Below, one piece after another: positions 54,639 through 63,220 of a DNA stretch of 64,000 bases. The stretch is taken from assembly GCA_016937795.1 (NCBI GenBank), contig JAFGVV010000005.1, forward strand, positions 62,001 to 126,000. Reading direction: 5' to 3'. Source of the DNA: Paludibacteraceae bacterium. Lineage in GTDB: Bacteria > Bacteroidota > Bacteroidia > Bacteroidales > Paludibacteraceae. The notes beneath the pieces are model-generated. The model saw only the letters and a list, made by a program, of their open reading frames with translations, was not told the DNA's origin and searched no databases. The position numbers and the translations under genes are program-made. Each line of letters starts with the position of its first letter. Position 1 is the stretch's first letter.

Positions 54639-54911
54639 TTAAAGCATTGTTTCCAAATGTTTTATAAATGTACTTACATCTGCTGAAGCAATTTCATGAC
54701 TTACTTCAAATTCATTGGTTATCAGATTTGTAAGAGCTTCTTCGTTTTCCACTTTATCCATATTTTCCCAAATAAGTTTGGCTGTTTCGTTTAGCGTGAA
54801 CATTTCATTCATTTTGGCAATATTACCTGTGAGGGGAACAAGGATAAGTTCCTTGTCTACTTCGCGACTTACAAAACGACTTTTTAATTTTGATAGATTT
54901 TTGGTATTCAT
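54639..54911 (-). CDS. PqqD family peptide-binding protein
   Basis: A 90-residue protein from ATG 54911 (MNTKNLSKLKSRFVSREVDK). It matches the PqqD/RRE fold: a beta-rich start with ELILVPLTGNIAKMNEMF, the hallmark NETAKLIWENMD helix (around 45-56), and a C-terminal helix ending FIKHLETML. PqqD proteins bind leader peptides and deliver them to modifying enzymes. The earlier in-frame ATG at 54953 lies within the predicted promoter, so 54911 is preferred. It is the first gene of the minus-strand operon with the kinase-like and S26-ABC genes. Confidence 0.85.
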   Translation of the reverse strand: MNTKNLSKLKSRFVSREVDKELILVPLTGNIAKMNEMFTLNETAKLIWENMDKVENEEALTNLITNEFEVSHEIASADVSTFIKHLETML

Positions 54912-54950
54912 ACGCAGTATCCGGGATTGTTTTTTATTTGTTATGAAATA

Positions 54951-54958
54951 CAAATATA
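54951..54958 (-). promoter_or_regulatory. Promoter -7 element of the PqqD/HprK/S26-ABC operon
   Basis: On the minus strand TATATTTG matches TAnnTTTG perfectly, placing transcription start near 54945, about 34 bases before ATG 54911. A TTTG at 54970-54973 is too close to be an ideal -33 box. It rules against a start at 54953. Confidence 0.6.
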
Positions 54959-55023
54959 CTATTTTTTTACAAACATTATTCTTGTTTCAGGCGTTTAAAA
55001 AAGGTATTTAAATAATAAAGAAG

Positions 55024-56070
55024 ATGAATGTATCAGATCAGTTTAATATTAAATCAGTTTCTTTCAGGAACAGAATCGGGATGGCGCCTATGTGTCAGTA
55101 TTCTGCTTATAATGGCTTCGTTGCCGATTGGCATTTACAGCATTACGTCGCACGTGCAGTGGGTGGTGTAGGATTGGTGCTTGTAGAAGCGGCAGCGGTT
55201 TTGCCCGAAGGACGAATAACGCCTTACGATCTCGGTTTGTGGAGCGATGCGCATGTATTGGGATTATCAAAACTGTCTTCCCTAATCAAAGAGAATGGCG
55301 CTGTGGCTGCGATTCAACTTGCGCATGCGGGACGAAAAGCCTCGCACGACAAACCTTCGAATGGCGGAAAGTTTCTTTCAATGGAAAATGGAGGCTGGCA
55401 AACTGTAGCTCCTTCGCCAATTGCATTCGAAAAATCCGAAGATACACCTCTTGAGTTGGATGCCATTGGAATCAGCTCGGTTATCAGTGCTTTTCGCGAT
55501 GCGGCCATAAGAGTACATAAAGCGGGTTTTCAGGTAGCCGAAATTCATGCGGCTCACGGATATTTGCTGCATCAGTTTCTTTCGCCATTGAGTAATAAAC
55601 GAAAAGACGCATATGGTGGAAGTTACGAAAATCGTATTCGCCTCCTGCTCGAAGTGGTAGATGCTGTAAAGTCGGTTTGGCCCGATGAATTTCCGCTTTT
55701 TGTGCGTTTATCGGCTACCGACTGGACGGTTGGTGGCTGGACCGAAGATGAGACTGTACGTTTGGCTTCAATACTGAAAGAAAGGGGTGTGGATTTGATT
55801 GATTGTTCGTCGGGAGGAAATGTGGCTGATGCAAAAATACCTATCGGTCCAGGATATCAATTGGCTTTTGCCGAAAGTGTGAGGAGTTCAGGTATTATGA
55901 CTGCTGCTGTGGGACTTATTACGCGCAGAGATCAAATTGAGTATGTATTGCAAAACGGAAAAGCTGACATTGCGCTTCTTGGGCGCGAACTGCTGCGAAA
56001 TCCCTATTTTGTGCTGCGTGAATTCACTGAACAGGAATGGCCTGAGCAATATTTGAGAAGTAAGCAGTAG
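55024..56070 (+). CDS. NADH:flavin oxidoreductase, OYE family (YqjM-like)
   Basis: A 348-residue FMN enzyme that reduces activated C=C bonds. It starts with SFRNRIGMAPMCQYSAYNG, with the YqjM-type Cys of the CQYSA motif near 24. Family motifs are AIQLAHAGRKAS, AEIHAAHGYLLHQFLSP with two His, and the C-terminal GKADIALLGRELLRNPY. It is divergent from the PqqD operon. Its last codons and stop (RSKQ then TAG) coincide with a GAGAAGTAAGCAGTAG repeat. Confidence 0.92.
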   Translation: MNVSDQFNIKSVSFRNRIGMAPMCQYSAYNGFVADWHLQHYVARAVGGVGLVLVEAAAVLPEGRITPYDLGLWSDAHVLGLSKLSSLIKENGAVAAIQLAHAGRKASHDKPSNGGKFLSMENGGWQTVAPSPIAFEKSEDTPLELDAIGISSVISAFRDAAIRVHKAGFQVAEIHAAHGYLLHQFLSPLSNKRKDAYGGSYENRIRLLLEVVDAVKSVWPDEFPLFVRLSATDWTVGGWTEDETVRLASILKERGVDLIDCSSGGNVADAKIPIGPGYQLAFAESVRSSGIMTAAVGLITRRDQIEYVLQNGKADIALLGRELLRNPYFVLREFTEQEWPEQYLRSKQ

Positions 56071-56074
56071 GCAG
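56055..56074. repeat. Repeat GAGAAGTAAGCAGTAGGCAG at the 3' end of the OYE gene
   Basis: Similar to the arms at 39061-39123 (GAGGTAAGCAGTAAGAGGCA). It encodes the last four residues and stop codon of the oxidoreductase. Confidence 0.45.
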
Positions 56075-56090
56075 AGCTGGATTAGGAAGT

Positions 56091-56480
56091 TTAGTTTATG
56101 AACTCGCTACGGTCTTTTATTTCATCGCAAAGCTGCCGTACAAACCAGTATTTGTCGTAATCGTTGCGTTTTTTCTCTCCGTTCCAAAATACCAGGTCAA
56201 TGTCAGCCGGAACTTCTCCCCGAAGATTGGTGAAAGCTGAACGCCCCATTTGATTTTCAATGGTTTTGAATGTTTTTACAACCGATTTTGCAGATTCGTC
56301 GGTAATGATTTTTATGGCTTGATTGGTAAAGTCGGTTTTGTACTTTTTACCTACAGGTTTGGTTGTGAGTATCGAACTCTCGTCGATTATTTCAAAATAA
56401 TCCGAAAGTTTTTCTCTTATTTTGCGGATGTTTTCCTCGCCATTCAGATTTGCTCCTAACATTACTACAGCGGTGTTCAT
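56091..56480 (-). CDS. Short 6-hydroxymethylpterin pyrophosphokinase-like protein (FolK-like)
   Basis: A 129-residue protein resembling FolK, the folate-pathway kinase. It starts AVVMLGANLNGEENI. The internal ENQMGR motif and PADIDLVFW match FolK signatures. It lacks about 30 residues of the usual 160, mainly in the C-terminal part. It could be a functional compact form or a paralogue with another task. It stands alone between two unrelated genes. Confidence 0.65.
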   Translation of the reverse strand: MNTAVVMLGANLNGEENIRKIREKLSDYFEIIDESSILTTKPVGKKYKTDFTNQAIKIITDESAKSVVKTFKTIENQMGRSAFTNLRGEVPADIDLVFWNGEKKRNDYDKYWFVRQLCDEIKDRSEFIN

Positions 56481-56523
56481 ACAAAGAAAATCATTAAGCT
56501 TTTGTTGTTTACCATTATAAACA

Positions 56524-56554
56524 ACAAAGCCGGAGAGTTGTTCTCCGGCTTTGT
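56524..56554 (-). terminator. Intrinsic terminator of the sigma factor gene
   Basis: Perfect 13-bp stem ACAAAGCCGGAGA / TCTCCGGCTTTGT with a 5-base loop, 14 bases past the minus-strand stop codon. Confidence 0.85.
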
Positions 56555-56567
56555 GAAAAATTATTTT

Positions 56568-57074
56568 TTAGTATCTGTAATCTTTCAATTGTTCCTGTAA
56601 ACGTTTTCTGGCTAAGAAAATACGGCTTTTTACAGTTCCTATTGGCAGATTCATTGACTGTGCAATTTCCTCATATTTAAATCCTTGAATATGCATTGAA
56701 AAAGGAATGCGATATTCGTCAGCGAAACCATCGATGGTGTTGGTAATTTCACCAATTGCATATGCACCTTCGGGACTATCAAAACCTGAATTTTGAGGAA
56801 GGTTCAGATGGTGTAAATCTTCCGTTTTGTCGATTACAGTCTGATTTCTTACAATTTTACGATAGTTGTTTATGAAGATATTCTTCATTATTGTTAGCAC
56901 CCAACCTTTAAAATTGACATTATCAGTAAATTTTTCCTGATTGTCCAATACTTTCAGCGTTGTGTCTTGCAGCAAATCTTCTGCTTCATCGCGATTTAAT
57001 GTCAGCGAAAATGCAAAATTGCGCATGTTGTTCTGTAACGCTACCAGTTCGTTTTCAATGTGTACGTTTTTCAT
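56568..57074 (-). CDS. ECF-type RNA polymerase sigma factor
   Basis: A 168-residue sigma-70 family protein of the extracytoplasmic function group. Region 2 spans about 8-75 (RDEAEDLLQDTTLKVL, then VNFKGWVLTIMKNIFINNYR). Region 4 spans about 115-165, with YEEIAQSMNLPIGTVKSRIFLARKRL as the helix-turn-helix. No anti-sigma gene lies on either side, so its control is not evident here. Confidence 0.92.
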   Translation of the reverse strand: MKNVHIENELVALQNNMRNFAFSLTLNRDEAEDLLQDTTLKVLDNQEKFTDNVNFKGWVLTIMKNIFINNYRKIVRNQTVIDKTEDLHHLNLPQNSGFDSPEGAYAIGEITNTIDGFADEYRIPFSMHIQGFKYEEIAQSMNLPIGTVKSRIFLARKRLQEQLKDYRY

Positions 57075-57263
57075 ACTTCTAGTGTTTTACGTGTGAATAA
57101 TTACAGCCGGTGTGTGAAGTCGGTTGTCTGAGTCTTTTAAAAACGTTTTTTCTTTTGAAAAAAACAGCGAAATGGAAATAAGATATTGATTGTCAGTTGG
57201 CTATACTGAAGAATTCAAATAATAAGAGCTCCTTTGAAAATCTTTTGTTTGAGATTTTCACTA

Positions 57264-57271
57264 CAAATATA
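57264..57271 (-). promoter_or_regulatory. Minus-strand -7 element upstream of the sigma gene
   Basis: TATATTTG on the minus strand, about 190 bases before the sigma start codon. It would give a long leader, so the assignment is uncertain. Confidence 0.35.
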
Positions 57272-57293
57272 GATGATATTTTTTATAATTGTG

Positions 57294-57301
57294 TATATTT
57301 G
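57294..57301 (+). promoter_or_regulatory. Promoter -7 element of the NfeD gene
   Basis: TATATTTG matches TAnnTTTG, 18 bases before the start codon at 57320. No clear -33 box. Confidence 0.5.
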
Positions 57302-57319
57302 AAGAAAAATATTTGACAG

Positions 57320-58708
57320 ATGAATAAAATTTATAGTATTTTTATAATTGTACTTCTTACAATTAATTATCATTCACCTTTGATGGCCGAATCCTTAATT
57401 TATAAGATTAATTTAAAAAAAGAGATAAATAGTACCACCTGGCTATATATTCAACGGGGTTTTACAGAAGCTGAACAGAATAATGCAGATGCCGTACTTA
57501 TACATATGAATACATACGGAGGGGAAGTGTTGTATGCTGATTCAATTCGCACAAGGCTGCTAAACAGCGATATTCCGGTTTATGTGTTTGTGGATAATAA
57601 TGCAGCATCTGCCGGTGCGCTGATTGCCATTGCATGCGATAAAATTTTTATGCGTCCCGGAGCAAGTATCGGAGCTGCTACTGTGGTGAATCAAACCGGC
57701 GAACAAATGCCCGATAAATACCAGTCGTACATGCGTGCAACAATGCGTGCTACCGCCGAAGCGCATGGAGCCGATACCATTGTTGAAGAAGGTAAAACGA
57801 TTATAAAATGGAAGCGCGATCCGTTGATAGCTGAAGCAATGGTGGATGACCGAACCGTAATTCCCGGTGTGATTGATTCCGGAAAAACGCTGACATTTAC
57901 TGCTCAGGAAGCTGTGAAGTATAATTATTGCGAAGGTATAGCCAATAATGTAACTGAAGTTGTGGAAAAACATCTGAAAATTGAATCGTATGAAATTGAG
58001 GAGTTTAAACCAACAACATGGGATAATATTAAAGGGTTTCTCACAAGCTCAATTTTACAGGGAATCTTAATTATGCTTATAGTTGGAGGTATTTATTTTG
58101 AGTTACAAACTCCCGGAATTGGTTTCCCGCTTGGAGTGGCAATTACTGCGGCAGTGCTTTATTTCGCACCATTGTATATTGATGGATTGGCTGCCAATTG
58201 GGAGATTATTGTCTTTGTAATTGGGCTGGTGCTGATTGCGCTTGAACTTTTTGTGATTCCCGGTTTTGGAATTGCAGGGATTTCAGGGATTACGCTTGTG
58301 GTGATTGGCCTGGTGCTTAGTTTGTTGAATAATGTGAACTTCGATTTTGAACCTGTGGAAACCGGTGAAGTGGGTAAAGCGCTTTTGACAGTTACTGGTG
58401 GAATTGGTTTTGGGTTTGGACTGGTGTTGTATCTGAGTAGCCGGATTGGAGCAAAAGGAATTTTCCGCAATGTGGCTTTGCAGGCTACTATGGAGAAGAG
58501 TGAAGGATATATGGGTGTGGAAATGATCGGATTACAAATGGTTGGTAAAAATGGCATTGCTTCTACAGTGTTGCGTCCTTCAGGCAAAGTGCGCATCGAT
58601 GGCGTTGTTTACGATGCTGTTTCTGAGGAAGGTTTTATCGAAAAAGGGCAGGCCGTGAAAGTGCTTCGTTACGAAACAGGACAGGTTTATGTGGAGAAAC
58701 TAAACTGA
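57320..58708 (+). CDS. NfeD family membrane serine protease (ClpP class)
   Basis: A 462-residue long-form NfeD protein. A signal peptide (about 1-23) leads to a ClpP-like protease domain. The nucleophile is Ser97 in NNAASAGALIAIACDKIFM, and MRPGASIGAA follows. About four membrane helices span 235-380, then a C-terminal OB-like NfeD domain (about 400-460, GKNGIASTVLRPSGKVRIDG). Such proteins pair with a stomatin-like protein in membrane quality control, but no stomatin gene is adjacent here. Confidence 0.92.
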   Translation: MNKIYSIFIIVLLTINYHSPLMAESLIYKINLKKEINSTTWLYIQRGFTEAEQNNADAVLIHMNTYGGEVLYADSIRTRLLNSDIPVYVFVDNNAASAGALIAIACDKIFMRPGASIGAATVVNQTGEQMPDKYQSYMRATMRATAEAHGADTIVEEGKTIIKWKRDPLIAEAMVDDRTVIPGVIDSGKTLTFTAQEAVKYNYCEGIANNVTEVVEKHLKIESYEIEEFKPTTWDNIKGFLTSSILQGILIMLIVGGIYFELQTPGIGFPLGVAITAAVLYFAPLYIDGLAANWEIIVFVIGLVLIALELFVIPGFGIAGISGITLVVIGLVLSLLNNVNFDFEPVETGEVGKALLTVTGGIGFGFGLVLYLSSRIGAKGIFRNVALQATMEKSEGYMGVEMIGLQMVGKNGIASTVLRPSGKVRIDGVVYDAVSEEGFIEKGQAVKVLRYETGQVYVEKLN

Positions 58709-58743
58709 TATTTATAGCTGATTATTTGTGTTTTGAAATATTG

Positions 58744-58797
58744 AAGTGCAGATTGTGTTATTGAAATGCCAATAAATGTACAATCTGCACTTTTTTT
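58744..58797 (+). terminator. Intrinsic terminator of the NfeD gene
   Basis: 13-bp stem AAGTGCAGATTGT / ACAATCTGCACTT with a 23-base loop and a run of T. Confidence 0.8.
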
Positions 58798-58823
58798 ATT
58801 TTAAAATTATTTAAATTGATTTA

Positions 58824-59399
58824 CTAAAATCTTATTCCAAATCTGAAATCAAAATAATGTAAACGAATACGCTCCGGTTCATTGAATTGCGGGTACGAAG
58901 TATAGCTGTATTCAATTTTAGCAAAGTATTTTAAACCTGTATTGGTATTGAAGTTTATGCCCAAATCGAACTGTGTTTGGTGGCCAAAAAGCGAACCTTC
59001 GGTTCCGTCTATACGCATATTGTTGAGCAATAGCCCGTAGCCCACAAACGGAACTACTTTTGGATGGCGCGAAAGTTCGTGACGCACAGTCCAGCCATAA
59101 TTCAGCATGTTGATTTGTTTGGAAGCGCCATTGTCGGGAAGCAGAACAGTATAGCCCATAGGTACGGTGATAAACGACTTGGCTTTTTTTCCTTTGAAAC
59201 CGCTAAGCTGCCAGGCATAATCGAACAATGCTCCGTAGCCATGAGTAGTATTGTTCACAAAATTTGATTGCCCGAAAAGGTTACGATAGCCGAATTCAAA
59301 ACTGTACTGCTTGGGAACTTTCACAAAAAGACTGTCCTGAGCATTTATATTGAATGTGATAAAAAGTGTAAGAATCAGAATGAATACTTTTTGCTTCAT
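58824..59399 (-). CDS. Outer-membrane beta-barrel protein
   Basis: A 191-residue protein with a signal peptide (cleavage after FNINA at about residue 20). The mature part has alternating beta-strands, such as YSFEFGYRNLFG, VPFVGYGLLLNNMRI and FDLGINFNTNTGL. It ends in HYFDFRFGIRF with a terminal Phe, the outer-membrane insertion signal. No catalytic motif is recognised. It lies alone on the minus strand and converges with the NfeD gene. Confidence 0.7.
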   Translation of the reverse strand: MKQKVFILILTLFITFNINAQDSLFVKVPKQYSFEFGYRNLFGQSNFVNNTTHGYGALFDYAWQLSGFKGKKAKSFITVPMGYTVLLPDNGASKQINMLNYGWTVRHELSRHPKVVPFVGYGLLLNNMRIDGTEGSLFGHQTQFDLGINFNTNTGLKYFAKIEYSYTSYPQFNEPERIRLHYFDFRFGIRF

Positions 59400-59493
59400 A
59401 AATGTGAAAAAACGTAGTGGATGAATTTTGAGAATAGAAAATAATCAAAGCTCTAAACAACTGAAATGCGATTTGGTTTGTTCCTGTCCTGAA

Positions 59494-60873
59494 TTAATTC
59501 AATTTTTTCAGAACTTCGGAAGCTATATGCGTCGCCTGTTTTACCCTGTCGGAAATGCCAATTCCGTCGCGGATGCTACCTGCCAGAATCAAGCCGGGAT
59601 ATTGTCGCTGAATGTGGCGAATGGTTTCAAATCTTTGTGCTGATTTTATGTCGTATTGTGCAATGGCATGCCGATAGCGGTGGATTTTCAGTAAATTGGG
59701 TTCTGTGTCAACATTCATTGTGATTTTCAGTTCGTCCAACACAATTTGTTTGATTTCCTCGTCGGATTTGTAGAACATTTCAGGCTTTTTAATGCCTCCC
59801 ATAAATACCGAAAGCAACGCACCACCCTCAGGACAACGGTTTTTGAAAATGGCCGAAGGAAACAAAACACCCAGAATCTGACGTTTTTCTTTTGTGGGAA
59901 TTAACCCTCCAAATGCATCGAGTTTTATGCCAGTCCAGTTTTTGTAGCCTGCTGCCACCTGCACTACCGGGGCGTAAGTGGTATTAGTGAGATGATGCAT
60001 TTGCGCCGGAGGGACGAAGGGCAGGAGTGAAGCGAGCGAATAGCCGCCCACTGTGCTCACAACCTGTTGTGCTGAAAAATTATATTCTTCAGTATCACGA
60101 CTAAAACTCACTTTAAATCCAACCGGAAGAGCCTCCAACTTTACATTTTCGCATGAAGTGAGTATGTTTTCGTTTCCGATTTTCTGCGTAAGTGCTTCAA
60201 TAAGTTTTTGCAAACCGCCTTCAGCCGAGAAAACATCCTTAGTGACTTTGGGAGTTGGATTCTTAATGTACTCGCGATGTTTGGCAATTGAGCCGCGAAT
60301 AAAACCTCCGTAATTTTGCTCCAGTGCATAAAGTTTTGGCAAAGCATGACGCGTAATAAGTTGTGCCGGATCGCCTGCATACACGCCTGAGACAAAAGGA
60401 TCGACCGCGTAATCGAGAATGCTTTTTCCTAAACGACGGTTTACAAGTTCAGCCACAGTTTCATCAGGATGACCTCCTTTGGGGCGGAAAGCTTCACCCA
60501 ACACTCTCAGCTTGTCTTTCAAACTGAAAAGAGGCGTTGTGACAGCTCCGAAATCGTGTCCTCCGGGCAGTGCTTCCCATTTCATGTTTTTCCAGATATA
60601 ACGTTTTTTGGCAGTCGGATTTGCCACCTCGTAGCTGCAATCATTTTTCAACTCTTCGAACAAATCCGCCAGTTCTTCAGAACTCAATACGCCGGTAGAA
60701 GGTCCTGTTTCGTAAGTAAAACCGTTTTCTGTTTTTGTTTGAATAACTCCACCCGGACGATCGTTTTTTTCAATCAGAAAAATATTTTTTCCGGCTTTTT
60801 TCAGATAATAAGCCAAAGTCAGACCTGTAAGTCCGGCTCCGATAATAATAATTCGATTTTCTGTATTTTGCAT
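59494..60873 (-). CDS. hemG: Protoporphyrinogen oxidase (HemY/HemG-type FAD enzyme)
   Basis: A 459-residue FAD enzyme that oxidises protoporphyrinogen IX (or coproporphyrinogen III) near the end of heme synthesis. The FAD motif IIIGAGLTGLTLAYYLKKAG with ENDRPGG-type loop lies at the N-terminus. GLILAGSIRDGIGISDRVKQA closes the FAD site near the C-terminus. Start 2 bases downstream of the hemH stop. This enzyme type normally uses oxygen, in contrast with the oxygen-independent HemN in the same operon. Confidence 0.92.
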   Translation of the reverse strand: MQNTENRIIIIGAGLTGLTLAYYLKKAGKNIFLIEKNDRPGGVIQTKTENGFTYETGPSTGVLSSEELADLFEELKNDCSYEVANPTAKKRYIWKNMKWEALPGGHDFGAVTTPLFSLKDKLRVLGEAFRPKGGHPDETVAELVNRRLGKSILDYAVDPFVSGVYAGDPAQLITRHALPKLYALEQNYGGFIRGSIAKHREYIKNPTPKVTKDVFSAEGGLQKLIEALTQKIGNENILTSCENVKLEALPVGFKVSFSRDTEEYNFSAQQVVSTVGGYSLASLLPFVPPAQMHHLTNTTYAPVVQVAAGYKNWTGIKLDAFGGLIPTKEKRQILGVLFPSAIFKNRCPEGGALLSVFMGGIKKPEMFYKSDEEIKQIVLDELKITMNVDTEPNLLKIHRYRHAIAQYDIKSAQRFETIRHIQRQYPGLILAGSIRDGIGISDRVKQATHIASEVLKKLN

Positions 60874-60875
60874 AA

Positions 60876-61835
60876 TTATTTCTGAATAAAACCTTTGAAC
60901 ATTTTCACTAAAGTAGCATCGCTTGCCGGAATTTCAACGCGACATATTTTTTTAATTTTCAATTTATTTTTTGCATAAGGAATAAGCTCCGCATCGAGGT
61001 CGAAGCGTGTTTCCAGATTTTCGTTCACAAAGCTGAGCGGAACAACTATTAATTCCTCAATCCCCTTGCTGTGCAGCTCGTTCAGCAAATCAATGGTGTA
61101 AGGGCGTGTCCATTCAATTGGGCCAATTTTTGACTGATATCCAAGATTGTAAGGCAAATTCAATGCTCCGGCTATAAGCTTTGCCGACTTTTCCATTTTT
61201 TGAGCGTAAGTGTCACCACGTTTGATAAACGATTTCGGAATGGCATGCGAACTAAACAATATATACGGGTTGCTGCAGTTTTCCTGTCTGATTTTTTCGG
61301 CAATAAGTTGTGTCCAGTAATCTATAAACAGCGGATGATCGTAATAATCTTCGATAAATCGGAATTGAATATCGTGAAATTTGGCTTTCAGCTGATCTAA
61401 ACTTGTCTGCACGCTGCCTGTGGTGGAATAACTTGCCTGCGGATACATCGACATGATTTCAAAAAATCGTACACCCTGTGCGTAAAGTTCCGAAACTACA
61501 TCGAAAAGAAATGGCGAAGAATAAGAATACACGCTCGAAACAGCATAATCAGCTCCCAAAAGTTGTTCTAAATCAGCAGCTGTTTTGTCCATCGAATTTT
61601 GCAAAGGCGAACCACCGATCAGCTGATATTTTTTCCACGACGATTTGTAACGCACATTACTGATAAATGTGGAAGCAAAAGCGCGTACAAAGTCCGGGGC
61701 GTAAAGAATGGCTTTGTCGTTGAACATTCGTTTCAGAAACACTTTCATTTCCTTTTCGGAATCGGGTGCGCCCATATTGGCCAAAAACACTATCCGTTTT
61801 TGGTTTAAGTGAATATTTTCTGCCTGTGTTTTCAT
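60876..61835 (-). CDS. hemH: Ferrochelatase
   Basis: A 319-residue enzyme that inserts iron into porphyrin. It starts near KRIVFLANMGAPDSEKEM. The active-site His is in FSSHAIPKSF, and the acidic partner is in PLSFVNENLETRFDLD. YSSPFLFDVVSELYAQG and GPIEWTRPYTIDLLNEL are also conserved. It sits 8 bases downstream of hemN and 2 bases upstream of hemG. Confidence 0.94.
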   Translation of the reverse strand: MKTQAENIHLNQKRIVFLANMGAPDSEKEMKVFLKRMFNDKAILYAPDFVRAFASTFISNVRYKSSWKKYQLIGGSPLQNSMDKTAADLEQLLGADYAVSSVYSYSSPFLFDVVSELYAQGVRFFEIMSMYPQASYSTTGSVQTSLDQLKAKFHDIQFRFIEDYYDHPLFIDYWTQLIAEKIRQENCSNPYILFSSHAIPKSFIKRGDTYAQKMEKSAKLIAGALNLPYNLGYQSKIGPIEWTRPYTIDLLNELHSKGIEELIVVPLSFVNENLETRFDLDAELIPYAKNKLKIKKICRVEIPASDATLVKMFKGFIQK

Positions 61836-61843
61836 TTTCAGTA

Positions 61844-63220
61844 TTATAAAGTGTTCGAATACTGTCTTTCTTTCAGTGTAAATGCGGGATCGAAAGCCAC
61901 AGCCACATTTCGGACTATCAGCATTCCTTCGGGTGTGACAGTGAGCGTGTTATTCTTGAATTCCACAAGTTTGTCATTGAGCAACTGATCGATGTGCGAA
62001 ACATTGAACTTTGTAATTTTCAGGAAGTCGTCCACGCTACAACCATGTTTAGCTGCTGTCTGTTCAAAATCCAGCAAGCCATTGCACATAATCTGATTAA
62101 TGCTGTCGCGCACAATAATTTCTTTATTATTAAGAATATATCCGCGATCCACAGCAAATCCATCCGATTCAATAGCTTGTATGTATTTGTCGTACGCTTT
62201 TATGTTTTGTGCAAAAGCGCCGTTCAGCTGACTTATGCCCGATGCACCGAAAGCATAAACCTGTCCGGTGGTTTTTAGTGTATTATAACCCTGAAAGTTA
62301 CGGTGAAGTTGCTTGTTTACTTTGGCAATGGCCAGTTCGTCGTCTTTTTTAGCAAAATGATCCATGCCAATCACTTCGTAACCATTGGCAGTCATTGTAT
62401 TAATACTATCCACCAGCATTTGGAGTTTTTCTTCGGGCGAAGGAAAAGGATGTTTCTCCATCAGCGATTGCGCTTTGTTGAACCACGGGATATGCGCATA
62501 CGAAAAAGTTGCGAGTCTGTCGGGTTGCAGTGCAATGATTTGCTGAATATTTTCGCGGAAACTTTCCACCGTTTGCAAAGGCAATCCGTACACAAGGTCG
62601 AGGTTAAGTCCCCTGAAACCTTTGCTTTTGAGATATGCGAGCATTTCTCCCACTTCATGTTTGGGCGCACGACGGTTGATAGCATTGAGTACTTCGTGAT
62701 GAAAATCCTGAATGCCCATGCTCACACGATTAAATCCTGTTTCGTGCAAATAATCCACATCGCTGAAATCGAGATACGCCGGACTACATTCCATAGCTAT
62801 TTCAGCAAAATCGGCAAAACTAAATTCGGAGCGTAATGCCGACATAATTTCGCCGATATATTCCATACGAATGGAGTTTGGAGTACCGCCGCCCCAACTC
62901 ACCTGCGTGACAAGACGCTTTTTATCAATATATTGCGCTGTAGTTCTGATTTCTTTGATCACCGCATTTACATAGCGTTTGATTCTGTCTTCCGACTGCG
63001 AAAGAGCTGTGTTGCAACCACAAAAATGGCAACGTTGCGTACAAAACGGGATGTGAATGTAAACCGAAATATTCTGCGGTTCTGCGTCGTTCGATTTCAG
63101 AATTTGTTCGCGATAGTCAGCGTTTGTAAATCTGCCGTGAAAGGCTGTGGCCGGAGGATAGCTTGTGTAGCGTGGTACCGGTATATTGTATTTTTGAAAA
63201 AGCGATGTGCTTATTTGCAT
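61844..63220 (-). CDS. hemN: Oxygen-independent coproporphyrinogen III oxidase
   Basis: A 458-residue radical-SAM enzyme that decarboxylates coproporphyrinogen III without oxygen. The iron-sulfur motif is HIPFCTQRCHFCGC, with Cys60, Cys64, Cys67 and Cys69. An N-terminal PVPRYTSYPPATAF start and the GGGTPNS SAM-binding loop are typical of true HemN. It overlaps the MFS gene by 10 bases and is followed 8 bases later by hemH. Confidence 0.95.
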   Translation of the reverse strand: MQISTSLFQKYNIPVPRYTSYPPATAFHGRFTNADYREQILKSNDAEPQNISVYIHIPFCTQRCHFCGCNTALSQSEDRIKRYVNAVIKEIRTTAQYIDKKRLVTQVSWGGGTPNSIRMEYIGEIMSALRSEFSFADFAEIAMECSPAYLDFSDVDYLHETGFNRVSMGIQDFHHEVLNAINRRAPKHEVGEMLAYLKSKGFRGLNLDLVYGLPLQTVESFRENIQQIIALQPDRLATFSYAHIPWFNKAQSLMEKHPFPSPEEKLQMLVDSINTMTANGYEVIGMDHFAKKDDELAIAKVNKQLHRNFQGYNTLKTTGQVYAFGASGISQLNGAFAQNIKAYDKYIQAIESDGFAVDRGYILNNKEIIVRDSINQIMCNGLLDFEQTAAKHGCSVDDFLKITKFNVSHIDQLLNDKLVEFKNNTLTVTPEGMLIVRNVAVAFDPAFTLKERQYSNTL

